A stretch of 64,000 bases of DNA from Crocodylus rhombifer. Its lineage: Eukaryota; Chordata; Crocodylia; Crocodylidae. The DNA lies in assembly GCA_038503035.1 (NCBI GenBank), contig JAVSML010001154.1, positions 310,513 to 374,512 of the forward strand. The letters are read 5' to 3'. A program made the translations under genes and the position numbers. This document shows positions 48,782 through 61,351 of this stretch, piece after piece. Below the pieces are notes generated by a model. It saw nothing but the letters and a program-made list of their open reading frames with translations. It had not been told where the DNA came from and did not search any database. Within the stretch, counting starts at the first letter, position 1; every line of letters starts with the position of its first letter.

Positions 48782-49965
48782 GGATGATAGGAAGGTAGGG
48801 CTGGAAGGGACATCATGAGTTCATCTTGTCCAACCCCCTGTTCAAAGCTGGATTATCCCTGATTGAAGCATCCCATCCAGGTGTCTATCTTACCTGCTCT
48901 TGAAAACTTCCAGGGATGGAAATTCCATAATTTCTTTAGGTAGCCTGTTTCAATGTTTGACCAGCCTTAGAGTGAGAAAGTTCTTCCTAACCTGCAGCCT
49001 AAATTTTCTGTGCTGCATCTTGCCGCCATTGCTCCTAGTTCCTGTCGCCCTGTGGCCACAGAGAAAAAGTTATCTCTATTCTCTGTATAATTACTCTTCA
49101 TGTATTTGAAGGCTTATCAAATCCTCCATCAGACTTCTCTTCTCCAGACTAAATAACTAGTTCTTTCAGGCTTTCCTCATAAGTCTTGCTTGTCAGACCC
49201 CTAACGATTTTTGTTGTCTGATGGGTTCTTTTCAATCTGTCCATGTCCTTCTTCAAAACTGGGCACAGTGCTCCAGATGAAGCCTCCCCAATGCTGAATA
49301 CAGCAAAATAATCACTTCTCTTGATTTGAAACTGACACTTCTGCTAACACAATGCAGCACGCTTTTGGCTTTTTTTTTGCAAAAAGAGCACACTGTTGAC
49401 TCATTCAGCTTACTGTCCACTATAACCCACAGGTCTTTCTCTGCAATATGGTAGCCTAGCCAGTCGTCCCCCAGTCTGTATTCATGTATACAATTAATCC
49501 ATCCCAGGTATAAGATTTTTCATTTGTCCTTGTTGAATCTCATCTGATCAACTGCAGACCATTTTTCCAGTCTATCCAGGTCATTCTGGATCCTAACCAT
49601 ACCCTCCAGAGTGTTTGCAACTCCACCCAACATGGTGACATCTGCAGATTTGCTAAGTGTGTGCTTATTCCCATTATCTAAATCATTAATGTTGAAGATA
49701 TTGAACAATACTGGACCTAGGACAGACCTCTGGGAACCACACTTAGTAGACATTGAGCCACTGAAGACTACTAACTGAATATGATGATCTAGCCAGTTAC
49801 GAATACACCTTACAGAACTTTCATCTAGTTTGTACTTCCTTAACTTGTTAATAAGAATGTTGTGGGAGACAATGTCAAAAGCCTTGCTAAAGGCAAGGTA
49901 TGCCATGTCCACTGCTCTCCCTTTATCCACAGAGCCCGTCTTTTTATCTTAGAAGGAAATCAGAT
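48782..49965 (-). mobile_element. CR1 LINE, 5'-truncated
   Basis: The 3' end at the left reads GGTAGGGCTGGAAGGGACAT. Minus-frame 49520-49930 gives RT blocks FSKAFDIVSHNILINKLRK, IRNWLDHHIQLVV and SVLGPVLFNIF, then SADVTM at the place of the catalytic FADDT, so the active-site Asp pair is destroyed. It comes from a different CR1 subfamily than the copy at 37750, judging by the 3'UTR. Confidence 0.9.
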
Positions 49966-50339
49966 TGATCAGGCGTTACTTGCTCCAGTGTCTTTAGTTC
50001 AAAATAAAGCTCCTGCTCTCTGATCAAGACTATTTGACCTACAGCCAGTTTTTCAGAACACATTTTCCCCTCTTAGCAGTTTTTAGATTCTTGTCACCTA
50101 ATTTTATTCCAGTTTTAATTCTCGTCCTGTTTTAATCTCCCCCCCACCCCTCATTTTTCTAAGGAAAACAGATGTTTGGCCTTTGCTCCGTTGCTTGTGC
50201 ACAGTGAATGAGGCTTCATTTTTGCCTTCACATTGACCATACTGTTCTGTCTACTCTTGGTATGGCTTCCTTTAAACTCCTGTCCTTAATACAGTGGGAT
50301 GATGCCTGCCACTAATGGTCATGCCAAGTCTTCTACAGC

Positions 50340-53300
50340 TAGACAGGAGTTTCACATCCCTGGATGTTGACTACACTCTGATCATTTTCAGAAGTCCCCT
50401 TCCAGTGAGCCTAGGCCTAGAGATAGATTGAGGGAAGATCCCCAACTTGGGATTCCTCAAGGAAGGCCTTGTCTTCTTTTCACCTGAGACTTTGGGGCCA
50501 GGAAGTATCCTTGGTGCAGAACTCCAGGCACCAATAACTGGTTTGGGAAATCCCACTTCAGTACCACAGAGACATAAAAACCAGTGCCTCAGGCACTTTT
50601 TGATATTTCTACCGGCATCAAACCGTCACTGCATTTGCAGTCTAGCAGCATCTTCCCCACAGTACCAAGAATTGCAACATCAGCACCCATGTTTCCCCTG
50701 AAACACAGTGAAATTTATTTCATTTACATGTAAAATGAAGGTGAATCAATAAACTTTGGAGCAGTTTCAGCCAGAGTCAACTGCTCCCAGGCTCAGCGTC
50801 TATACATATGCCTAGGACAGCTGCACTTTGAACTGGGGCAGAGCAGCCCCAGGCTGACAGGGGGGCTGGGGGGATCAGCCCCAGGCTCTAGGTGGCAGTG
50901 TCAGGCAGCAGAGGGGCTGGCCGGAGCGTGAGGGTCAGGCAGGAGTCTGGCTTCCAGCTGGCTAGAGTGACCGGGCACAATTTTTGCCTGCTGGTCCCTG
51001 TGTACACACATGTTTGACTGCATATAATGGCTCCACCGTAAGACAGTAGTGTCAGGTAGCACTTATGGCAGAGTTAATTAGTTTACTGCACCCTAATTCC
51101 AGTGCATGTGTAGACTATGATGCTTTACTACAGAGGTAATTTGTCTGCTCCACTGTAAAGCGCATGCATAGATGCACACGGTATGACTGAACACCTTTCT
51201 TATACTTCATTCTGCCTGACTGTTTTCAAAGGCATGAGCATTTTTCAACTGATGCTACTTCTCTTCATGGCTTCAAGTATCCTAGAGGTTCAGTTGAAAC
51301 CAGAATCTCCACTGTTCTCCTCAGCCTCCCTAGCACCAATCCTTAATCAGAAGTCCTCTTCCAGTGGCCTTCCATCACTGCCAACATCAGATCTGATTGA
51401 GGAACTATCTCAGATGCTGAATCCATCAGCTGTGGCATTTAAACTCTTCTCATCAGACTTTCTTGATTCTGAGGAGAACTCCATTTTAGACTATTCCTAT
51501 CCCATAGGAGTTCCTTTGCCAAGAAGCATGGGGTGTAGGGAGCCCCAAATAGATGGCTTCTTGTGCTCCAAGGCTGTGTCCTACCATTCTAACGTGTTCC
51601 TTCTGTCTGTGGCCTCTTCATCCAGGGAAAAGTAAGGACACATCCCACTGTCTTGCATCAAAAGCCTTAGCCTTACAGACTTCTCCTACGCAACCTTCCA
51701 GCTTCCTGTATCCAGAGAAGGATGAGTTCTCTGATCCAACTGTTAGGGTGAAATAATTTGCTGATCCCAGTCTTCTGCACTTTTCAGTGAATAAGAAGGC
51801 ACTTTCTTCACCTTGAGCAATTTAGATGGCCTACTTTGGGGCCTTCCAGAACCTCCTGAGTTAGGTGGCTGAGGACTGCACATTCTGATGGATGATATTG
51901 GAGAACTTAAATATAGGCTTGTGGACCTTTTACAGCAGTGCCATCTGGTAAAGTAGCCATCCCAGTCATTAAAGCTATAATGGACACAACAAAGAGCACA
52001 TGCTAGATGCCAGCCATTTTGCTTTTACTGCATAGAAAGTAGACAAAAGCTATCAGATCTTTTCCAGGAGTGTGGAATTTTTCCTTATGCATCTCACACC
52101 TTGATCTTTAATTGTAGCAGCTGACAAAAATAACCAGTTCTAGAGTCCCTGAAAGGATAAAATGCTCCAGAGATTGGAGTAATTGGAATGAAAATCACTA
52201 TCCTTCATTTTGAGGAAGCAAATTAATAAGTGTTTTGGTCTAGTACAATTTTGTTTGCAGCCTTCATGGATAAGCCTCTGCCCAACTCTCACAAGGGATT
52301 TGTTGCACTGGTCAGAGATCCATCTTGTGGCTAAAATCTCAATACTGGTGATGTTTGGATGTAGCAGACACGTGTCATGCTCTGTAGCTTTGGCTATCAT
52401 GATGAAGCAGTTGTTCTAGTTCCAGAGCTCAAGCTTTCCTGGGGAAGTACAGAACTCTGTTGAAAAATTTCCACTGGAATTGTCAGAGCATTTCAACTCC
52501 AAAACCAGCATGGCTATGCATACCCTGAAAGGATGCATTTCTACTTTCTCATTGTTTATAGATCTGCTTGTGCTGTAGGGAAAACACAAGCAATACTTCT
52601 CCTGATCAGTGACTCTTTTTTACACAGCCTGCCTATGCCCCACCTTTCATGTATTGGCCTCATGAGCCCCTGAAGAAATGCCACCTCTTCTACAGAAGCA
52701 AACCACCATTTGCACCTGCAACTTTGTCTCAGTTCTCTTCACACTGTAGACAGAACCTTTGGAGGGACAGTCAGGAGATGCTGTCTACCACTAAGGGAGG
52801 GTTTCCTGTTCCTTTCCCTGATCCTGTGAGACAGCTTGATTCATTCCAGGCATGGCCTAGATTACTACACCAGTGCTCTCAGACAACATCAAAGCTAGCT
52901 GCACCATCTAGTTCAGCACTGTGCCTATCCTGATTTCCCCCTTCTCTGTATCTTTTCAAGGAGCTTTTTTGCAATTTTTGCTATGACAAGAGGTCTCCTC
53001 CCTTATAGTTAAGAAACCTGAAAAGAGGTTTTGCAACAATATCAAGGAAATGTATTCTATTACAGTTAATTTATGATGACTTAATTGAAAAGAAAGAAAA
53101 TGGCGTCCCATTACAGTCTTTAGGTTAGCATCTCACAACTTTCAGGATATATTTTTCAGATAATCAACCCACCTTTGTGCAGAAAATATCTGCAGTTCAT
53201 CATGTACCAGGACCATAGCCAATACAAGCTCTTACCAGTCAGCTGAGAGTCTTCACCAAGGTCTTCATAATGGTGGCAGCACACCTCAGCAGGAGCAACA

Positions 53301-55260
53301 TCACAGTATATCCATGCCTAGATAACTGGCTGGTGAAAGGTAGTTCTTACTAGCAAGTAGCAGGACATCCATCAATGACATCATGCATTTGTTTTCACTG
53401 AGACTTGAAATAAATGCACAGGCTTGAATATGGTCCCAATACAGAGACTTGGATAGAAGCCTCATAAGGAGATAAGCACCTTGGGTGATACCATCTTGAG
53501 AACCTGGTCCACTTAGCCAGATAGGTTTGTCTACTGGAGTCTTCCTTGCTATGAATTAGTATACTTCTACCAGGATACAAGCCTTTTCTATCTCTGAGGA
53601 CTATCTAGCATCGAGATCATGAGGTGAAGGATGTGCTGGACCTGGTGAAATGTTCTTCTCACTCCACACCATCACCCACTGACTCCATCATGGGAGAACA
53701 GCTCTTGGAGTAATGGCAGAGTTCTGGGACTCTATGAAAACACATGAAAAGTCCAGAAACTAGAAAGACTTTGGTCAGACTGGGGCCAGTAGGATCACCA
53801 TTCAGCATCCTGGCTGACCTGGCACAGCATTTGCAAAACCAGCTGGAGGTAAGAAGGCATTTGACAGTTCTTCAAGTCATGGGGTGATGGAGACATTGGA
53901 CAACGAGCTCAAGCTGAAACCTTTCTTGGAACAGAAAACCTGGCTTTTTGTTTTTGCAGGAGGCGAAAGGGTCAGTTTTTAGATTATCACAGTCCTGTAG
54001 GATAGAGTTCTTGACTTCCCACTTCTAGTTCATGAGAGTATGCCTACTAAGACTCTGACCCAGTATTCTGAAGGCCTGGGAAATGCACTGTCAATAGATG
54101 TATTTGGTAGCAGATGCACCAGTTCCAGGGGTTGACCACTTCCTTGCACATGGGTGAAGATCTCATGCTACCTTCTCTGTTAACATATAGTGCATTGTAA
54201 TTGCATTCTTCATTATGATCTGCACATACAGCCTTGAGATATGATGAAGGAACACCTGGCAGTCTGTATGCACTGTCCTGAGCCCCAAGGGAGATCAGAA
54301 GCCATGCAGTTGGAGATCATTCACCCTAACACGCAGGACTTCTGTCACAATCATCAGTGATGGGTGGGATGGAAGCAAAGGGACCCACCAGGCAAGGGAG
54401 AACCAAGCCAGGAGAGGATTTATATGGGCCACTCTAGGCATACTACCAGCCAGAGGTTACCTCTCCCAGATTCCTGGTTGTGGCAGATGCCATCACACAA
54501 AAGGAGACAAGTCTGACAAGTACAATTTGCCTGCTCATCTTGGGCTATATGGTGTCTCCCATATAAATGACACTGCATGCCAGAGCATACTTCAGATGGA
54601 AGCTGTCCATCTATTCTCAGAAAAGCACAGCAGTTTCCCAGAGACTGTCCAAATAGGCTTCTTTCTTCATCAAGGTTTGTAATAAGATTGCCAAGATGGA
54701 TCCACCAATGAACTACAGTTCATTCCTACGCAGCCCAAGTGTTATTGATGGCCTCTTTTCTGAATATCTTTATTCAATATATATACAAAAGGCAGTCACT
54801 TAGAGCCCTACTAAGCATTGTGAGGCCTGTGTTTGAATAAGGAGTCCTCCAGTCACTTTTTGCCTAGGACTCTGAAATTTACCTCCCGATGATCTTGGCA
54901 CAGCATTAGAGTTCCCTACAATAGTGTGCATATGAACAAGCCCATGAAGAAAAAGATAACTTATATTGCATTAAGTGGAGTTCTTTGAGAGATACCATCC
55001 ACATGCATCCTACATAAACTGCTCTTCTTCTTCCCTTCTTCCCCTTGGGATTCTGCAGTTAGGAGGAAATTAATAAGCAGGAACTACATAATGCTGATGG
55101 GTATGGACCCACCCACAAATCAGAGTAGGGTGGCTGCAGAGACAAAAAAATCTGAGCTAAAGGACAAGCATACACAGAATATGTATGCAGACAGTATATT
55201 GAAGAACTCTAGTTGCTATAAGTAACTTACCTATTTTATAGGAGATCTGGAATTTCAGCC
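50340..55260 (+). mobile_element. DIRS-like retroelement, degenerate (gag-like, RT, terminal repeats)
   Basis: Gag-like Ser/Pro-rich frames lie at 50390-50700 and 51250-51640, then a gag-C-like stretch (IKAIMDTTKSTC) near 51970-52010. The RT follows near 53165-53345: RKYLQFIMYQDHSQYKLLPV, then after a frameshift RVFTKVFIMVAAHLSRSNIT and YPCLDNWLVKG. YLDDWLVKG is the DIRS RT active site as I know it; here the second Asp is Asn. Short inverted sequences near the 3' limit, TTAAGTGGAGTTCTTTGAG (54974) and ATTGAAGAACTCTAGTTGC (55198), fit terminal repeats. The order gag-RT supports DIRS; no recombinase was recognised downstream. Confidence 0.6.
50985..51182. mobile_element. Candidate foldback MITE nested in the DIRS-like element
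   Basis: CCCTGTGTACACACATGTTTG at the left and GCGCATGCATAGATGCACACGG at the right look inverted, with an internal GCATGTGTAGAC. It separates two gag-like segments. Weak evidence. Confidence 0.4.
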
Positions 55261-57834
55261 TCCAGGTATGTTTTCATTTTAGTCAGCAAGTATTCAGTTC
55301 CAATTTGCTTTACTTATAGATCTGGCCTTCTTGTGTTTTTTGGTAGCTTATTTGACAGTTTTACTCTTCCATGGATGCTATTGTTAAACGGTGCTTCCTG
55401 GCAGTATTAGCAGTTATGACCACTTTACATTATCAGCTTAAATGTTTCCTGAATTTTTACCACCCTATTGGAAAACATAGATGAGCTCTGTGCAAGGTCC
55501 CATAGGGAATTTAGTGATAGAATGCCATCGTGACTATAATAAAACTGCCCTGTAGTTGAATAAAGTAATTTGCCACTGGAAGGATGTGTCTGTTTTAATC
55601 AGGTCCTTACTCTGTCATATATTTAAGCTCAAATATGTTCCAATGGATGTCTGAAAGAAAATGAATATCAAATGAAAACCATATTGCCATATTAAGATAG
55701 AGGATGTGGAATTTCATTAGAGAAAACTACAAATGTAAAAATAGTTGTGAAGTTATTTTGTATCATCAAAAACAAAACTAGATCCTCCAAGGAAATGTGG
55801 TTTGTTTTTTTTAGTTCATGCATCTATTGAAAATCACAGAAAAAACAGTAAAATGCCTTATTAAAATACTAGTTTATATTGCATACAGTATACAGTAAAA
55901 TTTTGCATTAAAATAATTACGTTCACATTGTCTATATATGTTAAATGCCTAAAAAATTATTTAAAATAATATTGATGCAGTCCTGTTGAAAGTTACTCTT
56001 CAAAATACAGTGGGAATTCTAGCAACATCTAAATATTTTGTAGCTGCAACACTTAATCGAATTGATGCTAAGTTTAATGTTTTAGAAAACAACTACTTCA
56101 GGGTTATTTCATGTAAACATTTCAGTTGTAACACAATAGTTCAAGACTTTTTTGGCAAGGCAATGAAGGGTTTGCACAAAAGTACAAGGTATAATAAACA
56201 TAGTAGAAATTACACTTACATCATTAAGTACAATAGCTGGAATCTACATTCTGTGAACTTAACTATCTGTAAGTTTACTTCATCTTAAAACGGGAACTTA
56301 AAAGTTAAATATATCTGTTACTTATGCTGCATTCATTTTAAATATGAAGTAATCACAACAGTCTTTAAGGACCCTGTAAATCCTTTTTCTGAATAAAACT
56401 TTCACATGCACTGAAAGCATAAGAATAACATATTGTACATATATTTTTTCATAATGAGGAAAGGACGTTGAGACCCCACTTACATTGACATATTTAAATA
56501 ATTATATGCATGTGACTAGTCTTGTTAAATTCAATGGAACTACTCATGCACATAAAATTACTTACGTGGATATGTGTTTGTAAGGTCAGGACCTGCAGGA
56601 AGAAATGTGCATATGATTAATGTAATTAGTAATACTTATTAAACATGAATGAGCTGGCTTCCTTAAGCGTGTCCTTAGCAGATTTTGCTCATCCGTCATG
56701 CTGCCGTGACTGTAAAGAAAATCTGACCATCATTTATTTCTCTTTCCTTCCCTCCAAAAATGAGTCACAACCTTTCTTTTGTGATAGTGTAAACATTTTT
56801 AAGTGATAAGATTCTACCTAGATGAGTCTTGAAATGCTATGATAGAGGGTTTGGTTTTCTTTTTTTAACTTGCATTCCAGTATCAAAGGGAAGATTATTT
56901 TTTTAAAAGAAAAAAAGCTATTTACCTTTTGGAGGGAGGGAGTCTGCTATAGTGAAAGAGGTGGTTTTTAAGTTAAAGTGTATTTCATGAGTTATGCTGA
57001 CGATGTTTGCGTTAAACTGCTGGTTGATTTGAAATGTAACATCAATCTTAAGAAATTGTCCTCTAACTCATCTGTAAAGTTTGCTCGCTGCAGTATAAAC
57101 TGAACACATGAGAATGGGATACACAAAGAAAAGCCAGGGGGCAAAATGGCAACCCAGAATGAGTTAATATACACAGTTCAAATTATACATAAACTCACAG
57201 ATAAAACCTCTTTTACCTAGGGTTAGAGAACATCTATTTCTAAATCTTCCCTGAATTCCTGTCTTAAAAAGGCAGAATGCCTAACAGTATTCACAGAGAA
57301 AGATAGATACTTTTTGGTCCATGTCTTTGATATGAACTATTAGTGCCTATTTTTTATAATGCCCACAGAATGTAAGAATAAACATATTACCATATACAGT
57401 AATACAGTTTTTATTCATTAATACATGTCTGCAATGTCTTCTTTTCTTTATGTGTAGTGCTTATAAGTGTAGGGATTGTGCGTAATGCCTGCTTGATCAG
57501 TCCTTGTGGCTGAAACTCTCTAATTCTCCAAGGAACAGTTACTGCAAGGCAAGGACTGTTTATTTACAGTGGCCTGCCAATATAACTCCATGAAATGTCG
57601 GAGCCGGAAATCCCCAGGCCTTTTCTGTTTTAAATCTCGTCGCTGGCAAAATTGTGATCATGATGACAATGTTTGTTAGGGAAGTTCAAAGTAACTTGCT
57701 TGGGAGTGTTGATTGTTGGTAGCTTAAATTATTTAGGGCTTTCTTTGGTCTTGAATTATTCCTGAACTATAAATATTGAAATTAACCAAGATAAGCTGTG
57801 GTTCCAGACCACTCCATTCATTCTCTGAAATCAT
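55261..57834. other. Intronic, no feature recognised
   Basis: About 2.6 kb of A/T-rich, apparently element-free sequence. A 100-codon frame at 55986-56288 has no motif. Confidence 0.4.
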
Positions 57835-58183
57835 GGGCTCCTACACACATGCAGGGAGCCTGCTCTGACACACTGGAAATCCAGCATGTTGGAACAGATT
57901 TGATTAATCGAGTCTGTTGGAGCATGGAAATTGACATGCTCCGGCAGCCTTGCACATCCCGTGTATCAGCGTTATGTGGATCTCTGCACTGACAAAATGG
58001 TAGCAGGGCACTTTGAAATAAAACACATTTGATGAGCTGTAGTTTAAAGTGCCCCACCACCATTTTTTCAGCATGGGGACAGGTGGCAACACTGATAAAT
58101 ATGACACACAGGTGCTTTTAATTAGTGCGGCTCACTAATTAAAGTGCCCGGCGCCATGTCTGGGAAGACATGTAAAAAAACCC
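57835..58183. mobile_element. Foldback MITE, same family as 13039-13384
   Basis: The interior shares TTGATTAATCGAGTCTGTTGG, TGCTCC(A/G)GCAG, CCGTGTATCAG and TTTAATTAGTGCGGCT with the element at 13039. The outer ends GGGCTCCTACACACATGC and GACATGTAAAAAAACCC are weakly inverted. Confidence 0.6.
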
Positions 58184-58436
58184 AGTATGTTGAATTAATC
58201 TTTTTCTTAGGATATAATAATTTATAATGAAAAAGCTATAAAATCATTTTACAATACATATATAAACCATAAGGATTTTTTATTATGTAGTTAAAATCAC
58301 TGCAGCTACTTTGTGGGTTTCAGTATCTGTCTAAATATACTCGAGTATACTATGGGGGGCTGTTTTTCTACAATGAAATGTTTATTTTAAGAAATCTATC
58401 TTTTAGTTATTTGAGTGTTTGATATTTGAACTGTTT

Positions 58437-58723
58437 GGGTGCATCTACGCGTCACCGTGCTTTAGTACTTCCTTTTGGAAGTACTAATTTGGAAGTACTA
58501 AACCACAGTGCTGTAACAGCCCGTACTGTACCATGTGTGTGGCACATGGTTAGTTTTCACTGTTACTTCATTGTAGCAGCAAGCTAAAATGGGGGAGCGC
58601 GCTGCTACGGCAAAATAGCTGCCAATCATATGTAGACTCATATGATTGCTATGCTGCTGTAGCATGTCATACGGCAACATAGCATGCCACTACAGCAAGG
58701 TAAGGTGATGTATAGATGCGCCC
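58437..58723. mobile_element. Foldback MITE 215 bp upstream of exon 6
   Basis: The left end GGGTGCATCTACGCGTCACC and the right end GGTGATGTATAGATGCGCCC are strong inverted repeats. TTT flanks both sides and may be a 3-bp target duplication. The interior contains repeated TACTTCC/GGAAGTA and CATATGA words. Confidence 0.75.
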
Positions 58724-58937
58724 TTTGAGTAACTAAGCCAGCTTGCATAACTACTGTAGGAGAATCTAAATTAAGAGATCCTTTTAGTGGAGAAAGTTTA
58801 TTAAGAAGTCCTTTTGATGGTGTATATTTTGAACATTTAAAAAAAACCACTTTAACAGTGAAGATCCAAAAAAAATTGAGGATGATGCTGTAATGATACC
58901 GTACAGTATTATGATGCTTGTTAATCTATGTTTCTAG

Positions 58938-59094
58938 TTCGACAATCAGCAAGCATTGGGAGGCAGAACTGGCCACTCTCAAGGGTAACAATGCCAAGCT
59001 CACAGCAGCTCTGCTGGAGTCCACTGCCAATGTAAAACAATGGAAACAACAGCTTGCTGCATATCAGGAGGAAGCAGAACGTCTTCATAAGCGG
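58938..59094 (+). CDS. HOMER1: HOMER1 exon 6 (start of C-terminal coiled coil)
   Basis: This exon belongs to long (constitutive) Homer1 isoforms. The acceptor is CTATGTTTCTAG. The first base, T, completes the AG|T serine codon from exon 5, and 52 further codons end in phase 0 at ...LHKR before a consensus donor GTGAGT at 59095-59100. The peptide opens STISKHWEAELATLKG and includes NVKQWKQQLAAYQEEAERLH. It is essentially identical to mammalian Homer1 except for a Thr where I recall Ala near the start. The heptad-like pattern rich in L, A, E, K and Q marks the beginning of the coiled coil through which long Homers tetramerise. Homer1a lacks this exon. The next exon (V-T-E-L-E...) lies beyond the window. 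Confidence 0.96.
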
Positions 59095-59499
59095 GTGAGT
59101 CCATGCAAACCTCTAATGGTCCTTGAAATCCACCAGATTGAGGTGTTAATGGATATATTTGATCATTTTGAAGTAAATCAAACATAGAGTTTATGCATTC
59201 TCTAAAGGATTGTTGGGCCATATTGCATCTGCCAAACTACGCAAGCTTTAAAGCGATCTCAGAAATTTCCCTTAGGGATTTATTTAAAACTATGAGATGG
59301 GGCTAAGTGTTCTGCAACATGGAAGTCTTTAATAAGAAATGTCACTTTCACACTGATGAAGGGATGTGTAGCACTTGAAGGATACAATCCGGATTCATAT
59401 AATTTCCATGGGGCTGACATGTGCAGCTCTCCGGTTTAACTCGTGGCACTTCACAGTAATTGCCAGTTAGACTAACCCTCCTGACCCAACAGACATTCA

Positions 59500-60560
59500 C
59501 TGTTGCTTTGGGAGGGTGGAGGATCAAGCTCCAATTTGGAGCCAATCCAGCCAAGGAGCTGCAGGCACAGCTTCTCTCCCCCAGTCCTCCCCCCTCCCTC
59601 CCAGCTCCAGTGCTGTCTGCACAATAGGACAGGGGGAGAGGGCAGGGAAGGGAGGTTGGGCTGGACTTTTGTCCAGCTTGCACTGGAGTGTGGGTGGGGG
59701 ATGTCCCAGCCGCCTGTGGAGAGTTTAGACTGAGAGTATGGTCGGGGGTAGAAAGGTAAGAAAGATGTATTGACTTAACAAAAACACAACTACGCATAGT
59801 AACAAGGCAAACGATGACAGACAAAAGCAATTTGTGTCAGGAACTTATCGGCAGTCCCTCTGATGCCTGATACACAGCAAGTCCTCTCCACAAAGTTCAG
59901 CGAGGTCAGGTGTCCCCGAGCAACGCTGTCCAAGGGGTACTGGGAAGGACCCTGGAATGCAGTTCTTGGGCTCCTCGAGGTCCACGGGCACTCTGATCCA
60001 GGCAAGAGCTAACTAATCCTTTTCATAGAGCTGCATCTTCCTTCTGAATGGTTTCCAAATATTCCAGCTAATTTATAGCTTCTGAAGGACACTGATAATG
60101 TACGACCACTTAGATTCCTTTTTCTTCAGCTGTCCTTAGACTGACCAATAGCAGTACAAGCCTTGCATTTTTTTGATAAGGTAATTTTAACTGCACCACA
60201 GGGCCTTATTACTTCAAGGTTTTGCTAAATTTACTAGGCCTTACTTTATACAAGACCTCACTGCATCTTAAATTTTAATTAGGCTTTTAGCAACAACATG
60301 TAGCTTAATATCTAAACAAATACAGAAAAACACTTGGTCTAATCTTCATAGAGCCTTCAGCAAGCACCTTTATCTCACAGACATACTTTTCAGCTGCCAC
60401 AGGGGACTTCCCCGAGGTGAGGGACTCCAATCCATCCAACCCCCTCTAGCTCAGGCTGGGCAAAGCTCAGCCTGAGCTCCCTCCCCTCCCTTCTCCCCCC
60501 TTCCTATTGTGCAGCTAGCACTGGTGGTAGAGCTGGACTGCATCAGCCCAGCTGCCCAAT
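59500..60560. mobile_element. Unassigned element with internal inverted repeats
   Basis: CCAGTGCTGTCTGCACAATA followed by GGACAGGGGGAGAG (about 59608-59641) is repeated inverted at about 60500-60535 (TTCCTATTGTGCAGCTAGCA). Both sit next to purine-rich GGGAGGG blocks. The roughly 850 bases between them show no coding motif. Confidence 0.5.
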
Positions 60561-61351
60561 CAAACACAAGTTATTGAAGACACTCCACTTTGGAACACCT
60601 TCATTTGAACCCTCATATAATGAGAGTTAAGTTGTCACACAATTGGGGACTTTTAAATCATTCTGCAACTATGCACTTCTATTAGAGCATGGCTATAGTG
60701 TGTGCTTGAGGGGCCAGTCATGTGACAAATTTAACTTCTGTCTGTGCCCTATATGTCCTTTTATAAGTGTCTGTTGCTCCGTACAGATGAGAGTTCAGTT
60801 GCCTCTTTGACACGTAGCTGAGGAGATAGAAACATATGCTGGGAAGTAGAGAAAACAGAGTTTGGTGGATGGAGATATGGTTCTCCCCCTGCTCTAATAT
60901 GTCTTCCATAAAGCTTTCATCTGAGGTTCTAAGGTACTTGTAGCCAAGGCAAATTTATAATAGTGAGTTTCTAATATAGTTGCACGGCCAGTGAATCTAA
61001 GTTAGGGGCTGCTAAAACTATATTATACTTTGTATTTTTAAAGTAGAAGCTCACTTATTTCAAAGAGTGACTCATGTAAGTACAGTTAAGCAACTGTATA
61101 GAGTTTACAGAATTGGTACCCCAAGTCCTCCAGGCTGGGAGCTGTAACAGACTCATATCCTCTCCAGACCAGGCATTGAGATGGACTTATAATGCACACT
61201 GAATAATGGGCTTCATCTTACAACTTATCTTGTTTCTTCATACATTTACTGGTAATCTTTGCCTATTGCTTTTTATTGCCAAAATTATTTGTATTGCTTA
61301 TAATTATCACTTATCTCTACAGCTCTATGTAATACTTTTTTATTTTTCATT

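Larger units (their letters stand above)
12410..58937 (+). other. HOMER1: HOMER1 intron 5 (long-isoform splicing)
   Basis: Bounded by the GTACAG donor of exon 5 and the TTTCTAG acceptor of exon 6, with matching phases (2 to 2). It is about 46.5 kb long including two 10-base gaps. Its first ~6 kb is candidate Homer1a 3'UTR; mobile elements become dense after about 30 kb. Mammalian intron 5 also yields another short isoform, Ania-3; I could not find its exon here. Confidence 0.9.

Noticed and set aside
51183..51635. 150-codon open frame, hydrophobic start then Ser-rich
   Set aside because: Looks like a secreted-protein start, but it lies between DIRS gag-like and RT-like pieces on the same strand, so a retroelement remnant is more likely than a host gene.
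55986..56288. 100-codon open frame considered as an alternative exon (for example Ania-3)
   Set aside because: No family resemblance, no convincing acceptor in phase with exon 5, and I could not match it to the Ania-3 tail from memory.
59500..60560. Endogenous retroviral LTR
   Set aside because: No TG...CA boundary, direct repeat or retroviral coding word could be identified; repeats are inverted, not direct.
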